From Clostridiales bacterium (GTDB lineage: Bacteria > Bacillota > Clostridia > TANB77 > CAG-508), in NCBI GenBank assembly GCA_019419955.1, contig JAHZIB010000001.1:56583-120582 (forward strand): a stretch of 64,000 nt of DNA, given 5' to 3'. Under the pieces are notes generated by a model that saw nothing but the letters and a program-made list of their open reading frames with translations, had not been told where the DNA came from and did not search any database. Of the stretch, positions 43,153-50,100 are shown piece after piece. The position numbers and the translations under genes were made by a program. Within the stretch, counting starts at the first letter, position 1, and each line of letters starts with the position of its first letter.

Positions 43153-43833
43153 TTATCGTTCTAGTTCTTCTGTAAAATTTCTATATAAATTTTTATATCT
43201 GCATAATTTTATTGCTTTGTCCAAAACTTCTTCTGTTCTAAGTCTTGTAGTATCAATTATGATGGCATCTACTGGTGGAATACAATTTGCTTGTATAAGT
43301 TTATTATCTATTTCATTAATTTGCTCAATTGTTTTTTGTAATGTATGCGTTGATTTCTTATTTTGTTCCATTCTTCTCTTTGCTCTAACTTCAATGTCAG
43401 CAATTAAAGCTAACTTTAAATCTGCATTTGGAAATAATAATCTACCCGTATCGCGCCCATCTATAATTATATCTTTATCTTCTGCATATTGTCTAATATA
43501 ATCTCTTACCATCGATTGTAATAAATCGTTATTGGAAATTTTACTTGCTAAAATGGCATATTGCATATCCATGATTTCTTCTGTTACATCTTCTCCATTT
43601 ACCACAACTAATTTACTCTTATTGTTTGGTAACTTAAGCTGCATATTTTCAAATATTTGACCGATTCTTTCTATGTCTTTAACATCTATTTCATCTTTTG
43701 TTAAACAATATGATAAACTTCTAAATACAATTCCTGTACTCATATATGTAAAGTCTAGTCTTTTTGCTAATGCTTTAGCAAGTGTAGTTTTTCCTGTTCC
43801 ATTAAAACCGTCTATTGTTATCTTTTTTGACAT
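43153..43833 (-). CDS. Cytidylate-kinase-like protein (second copy)
   Basis: 226 aa. Reads as a CMP kinase throughout: P-loop GFNGTGKTTLAKALAKRL, YMSTGIVFRSLSY (usual DTGAxYRA), GEDVTEEI and DGRDTGRLLFPNADLKLALIAD. The P-loop differs from the canonical GPxGxGKGT by Phe-Asn and Lys-Thr-Thr. A bona fide Cmk is already present at 28888-30177, so this is a paralogue with perhaps a changed substrate. It overlaps the NUDIX gene by 16 bases, showing translational coupling, and is last in a three-gene unit divergent from an XRE regulator. Confidence 0.85.
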   Translation of the reverse strand: MSKKITIDGFNGTGKTTLAKALAKRLDFTYMSTGIVFRSLSYCLTKDEIDVKDIERIGQIFENMQLKLPNNKSKLVVVNGEDVTEEIMDMQYAILASKISNNDLLQSMVRDYIRQYAEDKDIIIDGRDTGRLLFPNADLKLALIADIEVRAKRRMEQNKKSTHTLQKTIEQINEIDNKLIQANCIPPVDAIIIDTTRLRTEEVLDKAIKLCRYKNLYRNFTEELER

Positions 43834-44690
43834 AATTTATTTTGTACCTCACTTCTTAATTTTCTATTAAATTTTCCAGAATTAATCATTACTCCATCAC
43901 CCTCATAAGCACAATCTCCATCTAAAAGATAATTGCTTACAAACACATTATTATTAACTGTCAGAAAATCCTTCAAATTTTCTCTCTTTATCCATATAGC
44001 TTTTTGTTTATTAAATTCATCCTCAGAAATTTTTTCTCTCTTTTTAGAGTTTAATGTTCCAAATATAACATATAAAATGGCATATCTATTTACTCCTTTA
44101 TAAGCAGCATAAAAATGATTATGTAATTCAAAAATACTTTTTCTATTAATTGTAATATCAACATATCCTGTTTCTTCTTTAACTTCTCTGACCGCTGCTT
44201 CTTCTGGAGTCTCTCCTTCTTCTATTCCTCCAAGTACAAATGATTTACAATTTCTTTTTAAAGCATCAACACAAAGATAACTATTATCTTCTTTATTTTT
44301 TATAACAGCTATAACACTAGTCCTAAATTTAGTTTCGACATTTGGATTTAGACTTTCTTCTCCTGCACCTTTAAAATAAGGTGCAACAACTTGCTTATAT
44401 GGTAAATTAAACTTTTTCGCTAATTCAAAATGTTCTTGAATATGAGTTGGTACTAGCATTATTGAGTTTTTTTCTAGTATGTTATTATCTAGTACAATTA
44501 TTGGTAAGCTTTCATTTGTTAGCGGATGCTTAGCAAAAACATTTTCTAACTTTCCTAAATCACTTGAAATATCTATGTAATCATTCTTCATTCCTACTGC
44601 AATTGCAGTAACACCATATATTAGTTCTTCATTAGTTATTATTGATGGAATTGATTTTCCATTTGTCAATTCTATTTTAATTTTTTTCAT
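43818..44690 (-). CDS. NUDIX hydrolase fused to a LeuRS-editing-like domain
   Basis: 290 aa. Residues ~130-260 hold a NUDIX domain with the full box GGIEEGETPEEAAVREVKEETG. The first ~115 residues resemble the CP1 editing domain of leucyl-tRNA synthetase: YGVTAIAVG, FAKHPLTNESLPIIVLDN and SIMLVPTHIQEHFELAKKFN, which lines up with the LeuRS words AVPAHDERDFEFAKK. The Asp that anchors the amino acid in LeuRS editing (first D of HDERD) is Ile here, so hydrolytic editing is doubtful; it may bind an aminoacyl or nucleoside ligand. No other synthetase part is present. It lies between a 121-aa unknown and a second CMP kinase. The fusion is visible; function is unknown. Confidence 0.8.
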   Translation of the reverse strand: MKKIKIELTNGKSIPSIITNEELIYGVTAIAVGMKNDYIDISSDLGKLENVFAKHPLTNESLPIIVLDNNILEKNSIMLVPTHIQEHFELAKKFNLPYKQVVAPYFKGAGEESLNPNVETKFRTSVIAVIKNKEDNSYLCVDALKRNCKSFVLGGIEEGETPEEAAVREVKEETGYVDITINRKSIFELHNHFYAAYKGVNRYAILYVIFGTLNSKKREKISEDEFNKQKAIWIKRENLKDFLTVNNNVFVSNYLLDGDCAYEGDGVMINSGKFNRKLRSEVQNKLCQKR

Positions 44691-44714
44691 TCTTCATTTT
44701 CTCCTTAAATATAT

Positions 44715-45080
44715 TTAAATTAAAGAATCAGTCAAAAAAATATGGTCTTTTTCAAATTTAATATCTTTTTTATCATCTTTTATCTGATTATATATTTCCC
44801 AATCTTTCCATCTTAACTCTATTGAAGATTTTGGATTATAGCGAAATTTTACTATTGACTCATTTTTATTATCACTTAGTAATATCTCTGATGGAATTAT
44901 TTCATTTCTAGATGAATAGTCATAAACTTCTTTGCCATCAGATATTGGCTTTTTATAAATAGTTTTATTTTTAAAATTAATTTCTTTTATAATATCTGAA
45001 AATAAAGAAAGTGGCTCAAATTTAACTCCTTCTTCCAATATTTTTATTTTAATCTTCGTTACTTCTGAAAAGCTTTCCAT
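44715..45080 (-). CDS. Hypothetical 121-aa protein of the NUDIX/kinase cassette
   Basis: 121 aa, charged and rich in Ile/Lys/Asp, without membrane segments or recognisable motifs. Predicted to mix strands and helices (e.g. SIVKFRYNPKSSIELRWKDWEIYNQI). It is first in the minus-strand unit, 24 bases before the NUDIX-fusion gene, and starts from ATG 45080 opposite an XRE regulator across a ~250-base shared promoter gap. Function cannot be assigned. Confidence 0.65.
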   Translation of the reverse strand: MESFSEVTKIKIKILEEGVKFEPLSLFSDIIKEINFKNKTIYKKPISDGKEVYDYSSRNEIIPSEILLSDNKNESIVKFRYNPKSSIELRWKDWEIYNQIKDDKKDIKFEKDHIFLTDSLI

Positions 45081-45330
45081 TCTGTTTTTCTCCCATCTAC
45101 TTAATATTAATAATTATAAATTAGTAATATTTAAGTACATTATATAAAATTTTCATATTAATTTTAATTGTTTGTAATATATAAATCAAATTTGCATTAT
45201 TTTCTTATAGCGAAACTTTTTTATGTAAAAGTTTCGTATTAGTTGATTTATTATAAAAAATATAGTAAAATATATAAAGATTTTGCTATATTTGGTAAAT
45301 ATTACAAAAAAGTATATTTTTAGGAAACAG

Positions 45331-46071
45331 GTGATATTTATTTATAAAATTGATAATCTGAATATTGGTGAAAAAATAAAACATTATAGGAAACTAGCAA
45401 ATATGACTTTATCAGATGTTGGTAAATCCATTAATAAATCAAAAGCCACAATTTCTAAATATGAGAGTAATCAAATCATTCCTGATGCAATAACTTTATT
45501 AGAACTATGTAATTGCTTAAATATTTCTATAAATGATTTTCTACCAATTACAGAAGAAAAAAATATAAATTCTAACACATTATTTAATCCATTCGGAACT
45601 AATCAATTATTTATGTACTACTATACAGACAAAAAGCTTATGACATCCATCATTGACTTGTCAATTTCAAATGGTAGTTATATGTGTAAATTTTATAATG
45701 GTATAAAAAATACATCTAATTATCAAAAATGTTCATACTATTATGAAGGTACTTTTGAATCTAATAGGACTACAGCATATTTTACACTTCATAATTCTTC
45801 ACACAAGAATAATATGCTCGAAAAGGTTCAAATTGTATTAAATATTCCTTGGTCAGACAATATAAAGGTATGTAAAGGTCTAATTTTAGGGCTAACTCCT
45901 AATTCCCTTCCAATAGCAAAAAAAGTCATATTATCTTCTTTTGAAATAAAAGATATTCATAAATATAATAAAGCTTTAACTTTTTCAAAAAAGGAAGTAA
46001 ATGAAATATATAATGACGGAGCTTTAATTATAGAAAATAAAAATTATGATGAATTTTTCTTTGATTTTTAA
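45331..46071 (+). CDS. XRE-type transcriptional regulator with unknown sensor domain
   Basis: 246 aa from GTG 45331, 5 bases after AGGA; a TTG frame start at 45283 has no ribosome site. The N-terminal Cro/CI helix-turn-helix spans ~10-70: IGEKIKHYRKLANMTLSDVGKSINKSKATISKYESN. The C-terminal ~170 residues are beta-rich with several Tyr and Cys (NYQKCSYYYEGTFES, GLILGLTPNSLPIAKKV) and resemble nothing I know, perhaps a ligand-binding domain. It faces the 121-aa/NUDIX/kinase operon across a common AT-rich promoter region and probably controls it. A terminator follows at once. Confidence 0.85.
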   Translation: MIFIYKIDNLNIGEKIKHYRKLANMTLSDVGKSINKSKATISKYESNQIIPDAITLLELCNCLNISINDFLPITEEKNINSNTLFNPFGTNQLFMYYYTDKKLMTSIIDLSISNGSYMCKFYNGIKNTSNYQKCSYYYEGTFESNRTTAYFTLHNSSHKNNMLEKVQIVLNIPWSDNIKVCKGLILGLTPNSLPIAKKVILSSFEIKDIHKYNKALTFSKKEVNEIYNDGALIIENKNYDEFFFDF

Positions 46072-46075
46072 CTCA

Positions 46076-46109
46076 AAAAAGAAGCAATTTTTTAATTTTG
46101 CTTCTTTTT
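46076..46109 (+). terminator. Terminator of the XRE gene
   Basis: AAAAAGAAGCAA and TTGCTTCTTTTT form a 12-bp stem with a 10-base loop, 5 bases after the stop codon. The T-run is part of the right arm, as in bidirectional terminators. Confidence 0.75.
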
Positions 46110-46138
46110 GTTCTCAAATTAGGTTTATCTCTATTATT

Positions 46139-46269
46139 TATTATAAGAAAGGCATTTCGCTTGGTTAGTCTCTGGAGCAACGGCGAAATACATGTCCTCG
46201 CTTTGCTCGGACTGCCTAAGGAAGCCTAACCTTGTTGTATAGGAAAAATCTTCAATTTTTCCTATACAA
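46139..46269. repeat. Palindromic repeat C plus extra terminal hairpin
   Basis: Inverted copy of the family seen at 32897. TTGTATAGGAAAAAT (46235-46249) is joined through CTTCA to its perfect complement (46255-46269), giving a 15-bp hairpin. The body has GCCTAAGGAAGCCTAACCTT in reverse orientation, and the far end near 46139 is a decayed TATTATAAGAAAGG. No coding capacity. Confidence 0.7.
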
Positions 46270-46286
46270 TAAAAAAATTTTTAGAC

Positions 46287-47405
46287 CTATATCAAATTTT
46301 CTGGATTCAATGGTTTCAATTCGTCCAGTACAAAAATGCCATCTTTTCTCACTAAGAGATCATCAAACCATATTTCCCCTCCACCATATTCTGGTGTTTG
46401 AATATTTACTATATCCCAATGAATACTTGAACGGTTACCATTATCACTTTCTTCTAAACTATCTCCTGGTGTAAAATGAAAACTGCCTTTTATTTTTTCG
46501 TCAAACAATGTATCTCCTATTGGCTTTTCTATATATGGATTTAGTCCTAAAGCAAATTCTCCAATATATCTGCTACCTTCGTCTGTGTCTAAAATTTCAT
46601 TAAGTTCTTTCGTTTTATTTGATATAGCTTTAATTATTTTTCCGTCTTTAAATTCAAATCTAATATTGTTAAACAATACCCCATTATATCTTGTTTCTGT
46701 ATTGTATGTTATATATCCATTTACACTATTTTTCACTGGTGCAGTCGCAACTTCTCCATCTGGTATATTGAATGTTCCCATATATTTTTCAGCTGGTATT
46801 CCATCTATACTAAATGTTAAATCTGTCCCTTCTCCTACTATATGAACAATTTTTGTTTTATTCATTAATTCTATTAAAGGATCCATTGCTTTTGACATTT
46901 TAGCATAATCTAGCGTACAAACATTAAAGTAAAAATCTTCAAAGTTTTCTGTATTCATATTGCTCATTTGTGCCATTGATGCATTTGGATATCTTAAAAT
47001 GCACCATTTTGTTTGTTTTACTCTTTCTTCAAAGTGCACAGGCATAGTATAATATTTATTATACATTTCCATTTTTTCTGCCAAAACTCCATTTAACTCT
47101 GCTGTATTTGTACTTGCCCTAACTCCAATATATACATCCATATCTTTCATTCTTTGTAAATCATGTTTTGCATAAATTTGCAATTGTTCTTCCGTTCCAT
47201 TTATAAGCATTTCTCTCAATATTTCATAATCTATTATATTAAAAAATGGAAGAGCACCTATATTTTCTGCTTGCCTTATTAATTCTTTTCCTAAAGGAAT
47301 TGCATCCATTCCTATTATTTCTATTAATATTTTCTCACCTTTTTGTAGCTTAACAGAATGGCTTAATAAATTACTTGCTAATTTTTCTATTCTTATATCT
47401 CGCAT
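46287..47405 (-). CDS. Aminopeptidase, M29 family
   Basis: 372 aa from ATG 47405, 7 bases after GAGGTGA; the GTG at 47414 is within that site. M29 metallopeptidases are clamshell dimers with two metals that remove N-terminal residues from peptides. Family words: NIPDGEVATAPVKNSVNG (metal Glu), RYIGEFALGLNP (Glu) and HFTPGDSLEESDNGNRSSIHWD (His and Asp). The length is a little under the usual ~400-410. It is cytoplasmic and stands alone between a palindromic repeat and a structured gap. Confidence 0.93.
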   Translation of the reverse strand: MRDIRIEKLASNLLSHSVKLQKGEKILIEIIGMDAIPLGKELIRQAENIGALPFFNIIDYEILREMLINGTEEQLQIYAKHDLQRMKDMDVYIGVRASTNTAELNGVLAEKMEMYNKYYTMPVHFEERVKQTKWCILRYPNASMAQMSNMNTENFEDFYFNVCTLDYAKMSKAMDPLIELMNKTKIVHIVGEGTDLTFSIDGIPAEKYMGTFNIPDGEVATAPVKNSVNGYITYNTETRYNGVLFNNIRFEFKDGKIIKAISNKTKELNEILDTDEGSRYIGEFALGLNPYIEKPIGDTLFDEKIKGSFHFTPGDSLEESDNGNRSSIHWDIVNIQTPEYGGGEIWFDDLLVRKDGIFVLDELKPLNPENLI

Positions 47406-47502
47406 TGTTTTCACCTCTTAAATGATATTATATATCATCTTTTATTCTTTCTTCAATACTTTTTAACATTATAATTGAAATATTCTCTATTAAAATTATG
47501 CT

Positions 47503-47590
47503 CTGCAGGATCAGGGCGTCTACACGACTCCCATCTAACTGCCTAAAAGCGTGGCTTTTAGCAGGGTGCATTTTTATTTTCAAGAGGACA
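47503..47590. other. GC-rich structured island in an AT-rich gap
   Basis: Within the 47406-47656 gap, a ~90-base stretch is markedly richer in GC than its surroundings. It has CTAAAAGC-GTG-GCTTTTAG (47543-47561), a perfect 8-bp stem with a 3-base loop extended by CTG/CAG across one bulged C, flanked by GGGCGTCTACACGACTCCC. Hairpins of this kind bound IS200/IS605-type elements and their RNAs, so it may be a remnant or end of one. No transposase or tnpB frame is present. Confidence 0.35.
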
Positions 47591-47616
47591 AATGGGTGCC
47601 CCAACTTTCAAAAAAG

Positions 47617-47650
47617 AACAAGTATAGAATTTATAAATTTTATACTTGTT
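47617..47650. terminator. Bidirectional terminator
   Basis: AACAAGTATA and TATACTTGTT form a 10-bp stem with T-rich tracts on both outer sides. It lies 7 bases after the stop of the 47657 gene and serves that minus-strand gene. Confidence 0.7.
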
Positions 47651-47656
47651 TTTTAC

Positions 47657-47941
47657 TTATTTAATTTCCTCACTTAATTTGATTCCGTCATTAAGTCCTG
47701 CCAGATAATATTTTTTACATAAGTACCAATTTTCTCGATTGATAGCTTCTACATAATTGTCTAGTTTCACAGATATATCTGTTTCTATCTGTCTTAATTC
47801 TTTTGGTATTTTTTCTAATTCTGCATTCAAGTTATCACGTCTTTTACTTATATCTATATTATGCTTTTTAAAAAAGAATTTATCCTCATTTGTAAGACTT
47901 GCTAACTTTTCTTCTCTTGCTTTAAATATTATTTCTAGCAT
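47657..47941 (-). CDS. Hypothetical small helical protein
   Basis: 94 aa from ATG 47941, 5 bases after AAGGA; the longer frame to 48016 lacks a ribosome site. Highly charged, probably a long helical hairpin (KRRDNLNAELEKIPKELRQIE), ending YYLAGLNDGIKLSEEIK. That tail resembles small uncharacterised proteins of clostridia in which an aromatic YYxxGxxDGxxL motif closes the protein, but I cannot name the family. Monocistronic with a terminator directly after it. Confidence 0.7.
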   Translation of the reverse strand: MLEIIFKAREEKLASLTNEDKFFFKKHNIDISKRRDNLNAELEKIPKELRQIETDISVKLDNYVEAINRENWYLCKKYYLAGLNDGIKLSEEIK

Positions 47942-48016
47942 ACTTTTCCTTTTCTTATTCAATAATATCACCTTCGCTTGGTGTGTGATATTAACTCTGT
48001 TTAAATTTTTATGCAA

Positions 48017-48405
48017 GTCTTTTCTTAAAGTTATTTATAATTAATTTTAGAGGTTTTATATTCTCATTTAAAAGTGTGGATTTTCTTTGCGTTATAACGA
48101 CTCACAATCGCTTCTCTGCCTCTAAAATATAACTTGTGATATTCTACTTATTTGGTATAATTACTTAAAATACATTCAGGCAGATTTCATTTAAAAATTT
48201 TCAAAAGCTCATCAATTATCAGTTTATGAAAATTTTTAATGAAACTCTAGTGCAAGACAATTATATTTTTAATTCACGAGTACTTAAAACATTTTTTTAC
48301 ATTAGCCTTTACAAACAAAGCAGTTTAATATACAATAATGTAGATTTAGAAATAAATTAAATTTCATAAAACTTATATTTTTAAATATGGAAAGGTACAT
48401 AAGCT
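48017..48405. other. 389-base gap holding one repeat
   Basis: AT-rich, no gene seen. It contains the dispersed inverted repeat at 48182-48264 and presumably the tsaE promoter (no clear -35/-10 pair). An AAGG site lies 9 bases before the tsaE ATG. Confidence 0.5.
48182..48264. repeat. 3'-end repeat family, long copy (before tsaE)
   Basis: Arms TTTCATTTAAAAATTTTCA and its near complement TGAAAATTTTTAATGAAA surround CTCATCAATTATCAG, followed by GTGCAAGACAATTAT. Read on the minus strand it matches the element after the lon-like gene (52516-52600) in order and spacing. Confidence 0.6.
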
Positions 48406-48843
48406 ATGCAGACATTTATTTCAAAAAGTGAACAAGATACAATAAACTTTGCCGAAAATTTTGCCAAAGAATTAAATCAAGGTGATATAATTGTTCTTTC
48501 TGGCGAACTTGGTTCTGGTAAAACCAAGTTTGTGCAAGGTGTTTTAAGACACTTCGGACTAGAAGAAGAGATTTCAAGCCCTACTTTTACAATAGTTAAT
48601 GAATATTCTTCATCTAGTGCAAATATTTATCATTTTGATGTGTATAGATTAGAGAATTCGGATGAATTCTATGCAATGGGCGGCGATGAATATTTTGAAA
48701 AGGGCATCTGCTTAATTGAGTGGGGAGAAATGATTGAAGATATACTTCCTACTCCTTATACCAAAATTATTTTTAATAAGTCTGATAAACATGATGATTA
48801 CAGAGAATTAAAAATTCAAATTATAGATGGTGATATAAAATGA
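48406..48843 (+). CDS. tsaE: tRNA threonylcarbamoyladenosine biosynthesis ATPase TsaE
   Basis: 145 aa. P-loop protein required with TsaB/TsaD for the t6A37 modification of ANN-decoding tRNAs. Walker A is LSGELGSGKTKFVQG (~33-47), then SPTFTIVNEY and the FDVYRLENSDEF region (Walker B-like), with LIEWGEMI near residue 105. The length is standard. The stop overlaps the following tsaB-rimI start by 4 bases (ATGA), so translation is coupled. tsaD is not in the window. Confidence 0.95.
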   Translation: MQTFISKSEQDTINFAENFAKELNQGDIIVLSGELGSGKTKFVQGVLRHFGLEEEISSPTFTIVNEYSSSSANIYHFDVYRLENSDEFYAMGGDEYFEKGICLIEWGEMIEDILPTPYTKIIFNKSDKHDDYRELKIQIIDGDIK

Positions 48844-50015
48844 AAATACTAGCAATCGATACTTCCTCAAAAAGGTGTAGCGTATGCATATCAGAGGATA
48901 GCAATATTTTAATTGATTTATTTAATGATGATGAAAAAACTCATTCGGTCAAACTTATGCCTATGGTTGATGAAGCTTTTTTAAAAACCAATTTAAGTTT
49001 AGATGATATTACACTATTAGTATGCTCAATTGGACCAGGCTCTTTTACTGGTGTACGCATTGGTATAGCAACCGTAAAGGCATTTTCTGATGCGAAAGAT
49101 ATTCCTGTAGTTGGTGTGAGTTCATTAGAAAGTTTAGCATATAATGTTAGAGAGCTTGCTGATGAAAACACTTTGGTTTGCTCTTTGATTGATGCAAAGC
49201 ATAGTAATGTGTATTGTGGCTTATATAATTTTTCTAATGGCAATTGCAAGAAAATATTGTTTACTACAGGCAGTGTTGAAGAAATAATAAATGAGATTAA
49301 TTCTCTTGCTAGCAATTACAATAGACTTATTTTCGTTGGAGATGGAAACTTGACATATGCTGATAAATTTAAAGAATTATTTAGTAAAAAAGCTATTTTT
49401 GCAAGTAAAAGAAATATAGACAATACAAAAGAAATAAATTTACCCGATCCCAACTTGCAAAATGGTGCTAGCTTGATTTTTGCAGGAATCAACAAGTATA
49501 AAAAAGGAGAATTTGGAAATTCTAATTCTATACATCCTGTTTATTTAAGAAAATCTCAAGCAGAAAGAGAATTAGAAAAAAATATCGAAATTTCTAAAAT
49601 GACTAATGAAGATATACTTTCTATTTCTAAAAATTTCGAAACTGAATTTGATAATTTTTGGAATATAAATACATTAAAAGAAGACTTTGAAAAAGATAAT
49701 TCTATATATTTTGTAGCGAAAATCAAAAATGAAATAGTTGGATTTGCTGGAATAAAAATTATTTGTGATGATGCTCAAATTATGAATATTGTTACAAAAG
49801 TTGACAAAAGACATCTTGGAATTGGAACAAAGCTATTAGATAAATTAATTTCACAAGCAAAAAATCAAGGTGCAAATTTAATAAGTTTGGAAGTTAATGC
49901 AAAAAATACTTATGCAATTAATTTATATGAAAAATTTAATTTTAAACAAATAGGTTTGCGAAAAAAGTATTATAATAATACAGATGATGCAATTTTAATG
50001 TCAATCAATGATTAA
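48840..50015 (+). CDS. Fused TsaB / RimI-type N-acetyltransferase
   Basis: 391 aa in one frame. Residues ~1-235 are TsaB: MKILAIDTSSKRCSVCI, SIGPGSFTGVRIGIATVKAF and VGVSSLESLAYN, the scaffold partner of TsaD for t6A synthesis. Residues ~245-391 are a GNAT domain like RimI, the acetyltransferase of ribosomal protein S18: VGFAGIKIICDDAQIMNIVT, the acetyl-CoA loop RHLGIGTKLLDKLI and ARNxxAxxLYEKxGF as AKNTYAINLYEKFNF. The two genes are usually separate neighbours (tsaE-tsaB-rimI-tsaD); here tsaB and rimI are fused and tsaD is absent. Confidence 0.94.
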   Translation: MKILAIDTSSKRCSVCISEDSNILIDLFNDDEKTHSVKLMPMVDEAFLKTNLSLDDITLLVCSIGPGSFTGVRIGIATVKAFSDAKDIPVVGVSSLESLAYNVRELADENTLVCSLIDAKHSNVYCGLYNFSNGNCKKILFTTGSVEEIINEINSLASNYNRLIFVGDGNLTYADKFKELFSKKAIFASKRNIDNTKEINLPDPNLQNGASLIFAGINKYKKGEFGNSNSIHPVYLRKSQAERELEKNIEISKMTNEDILSISKNFETEFDNFWNINTLKEDFEKDNSIYFVAKIKNEIVGFAGIKIICDDAQIMNIVTKVDKRHLGIGTKLLDKLISQAKNQGANLISLEVNAKNTYAINLYEKFNFKQIGLRKKYYNNTDDAILMSIND

Positions 50016-50100
50016 GTTTAAATTAGAAACACTAATATTAATAAAAAGAGATGTGTCCCTAATTCGTAAGGGGCAATAAAAAAATTAAGGAGGAGTACGA

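Noticed and set aside
45283..45330. Longer TTG start for the XRE regulator
   Set aside because: No ribosome site upstream, and it adds 16 residues ahead of the helix-turn-helix that lie in the AT-rich promoter gap.
47503..47590. tRNA or tRNA-like gene in the GC-rich island
   Set aside because: No cloverleaf with acceptor stem and TPsiC arm can be folded from the visible stems.
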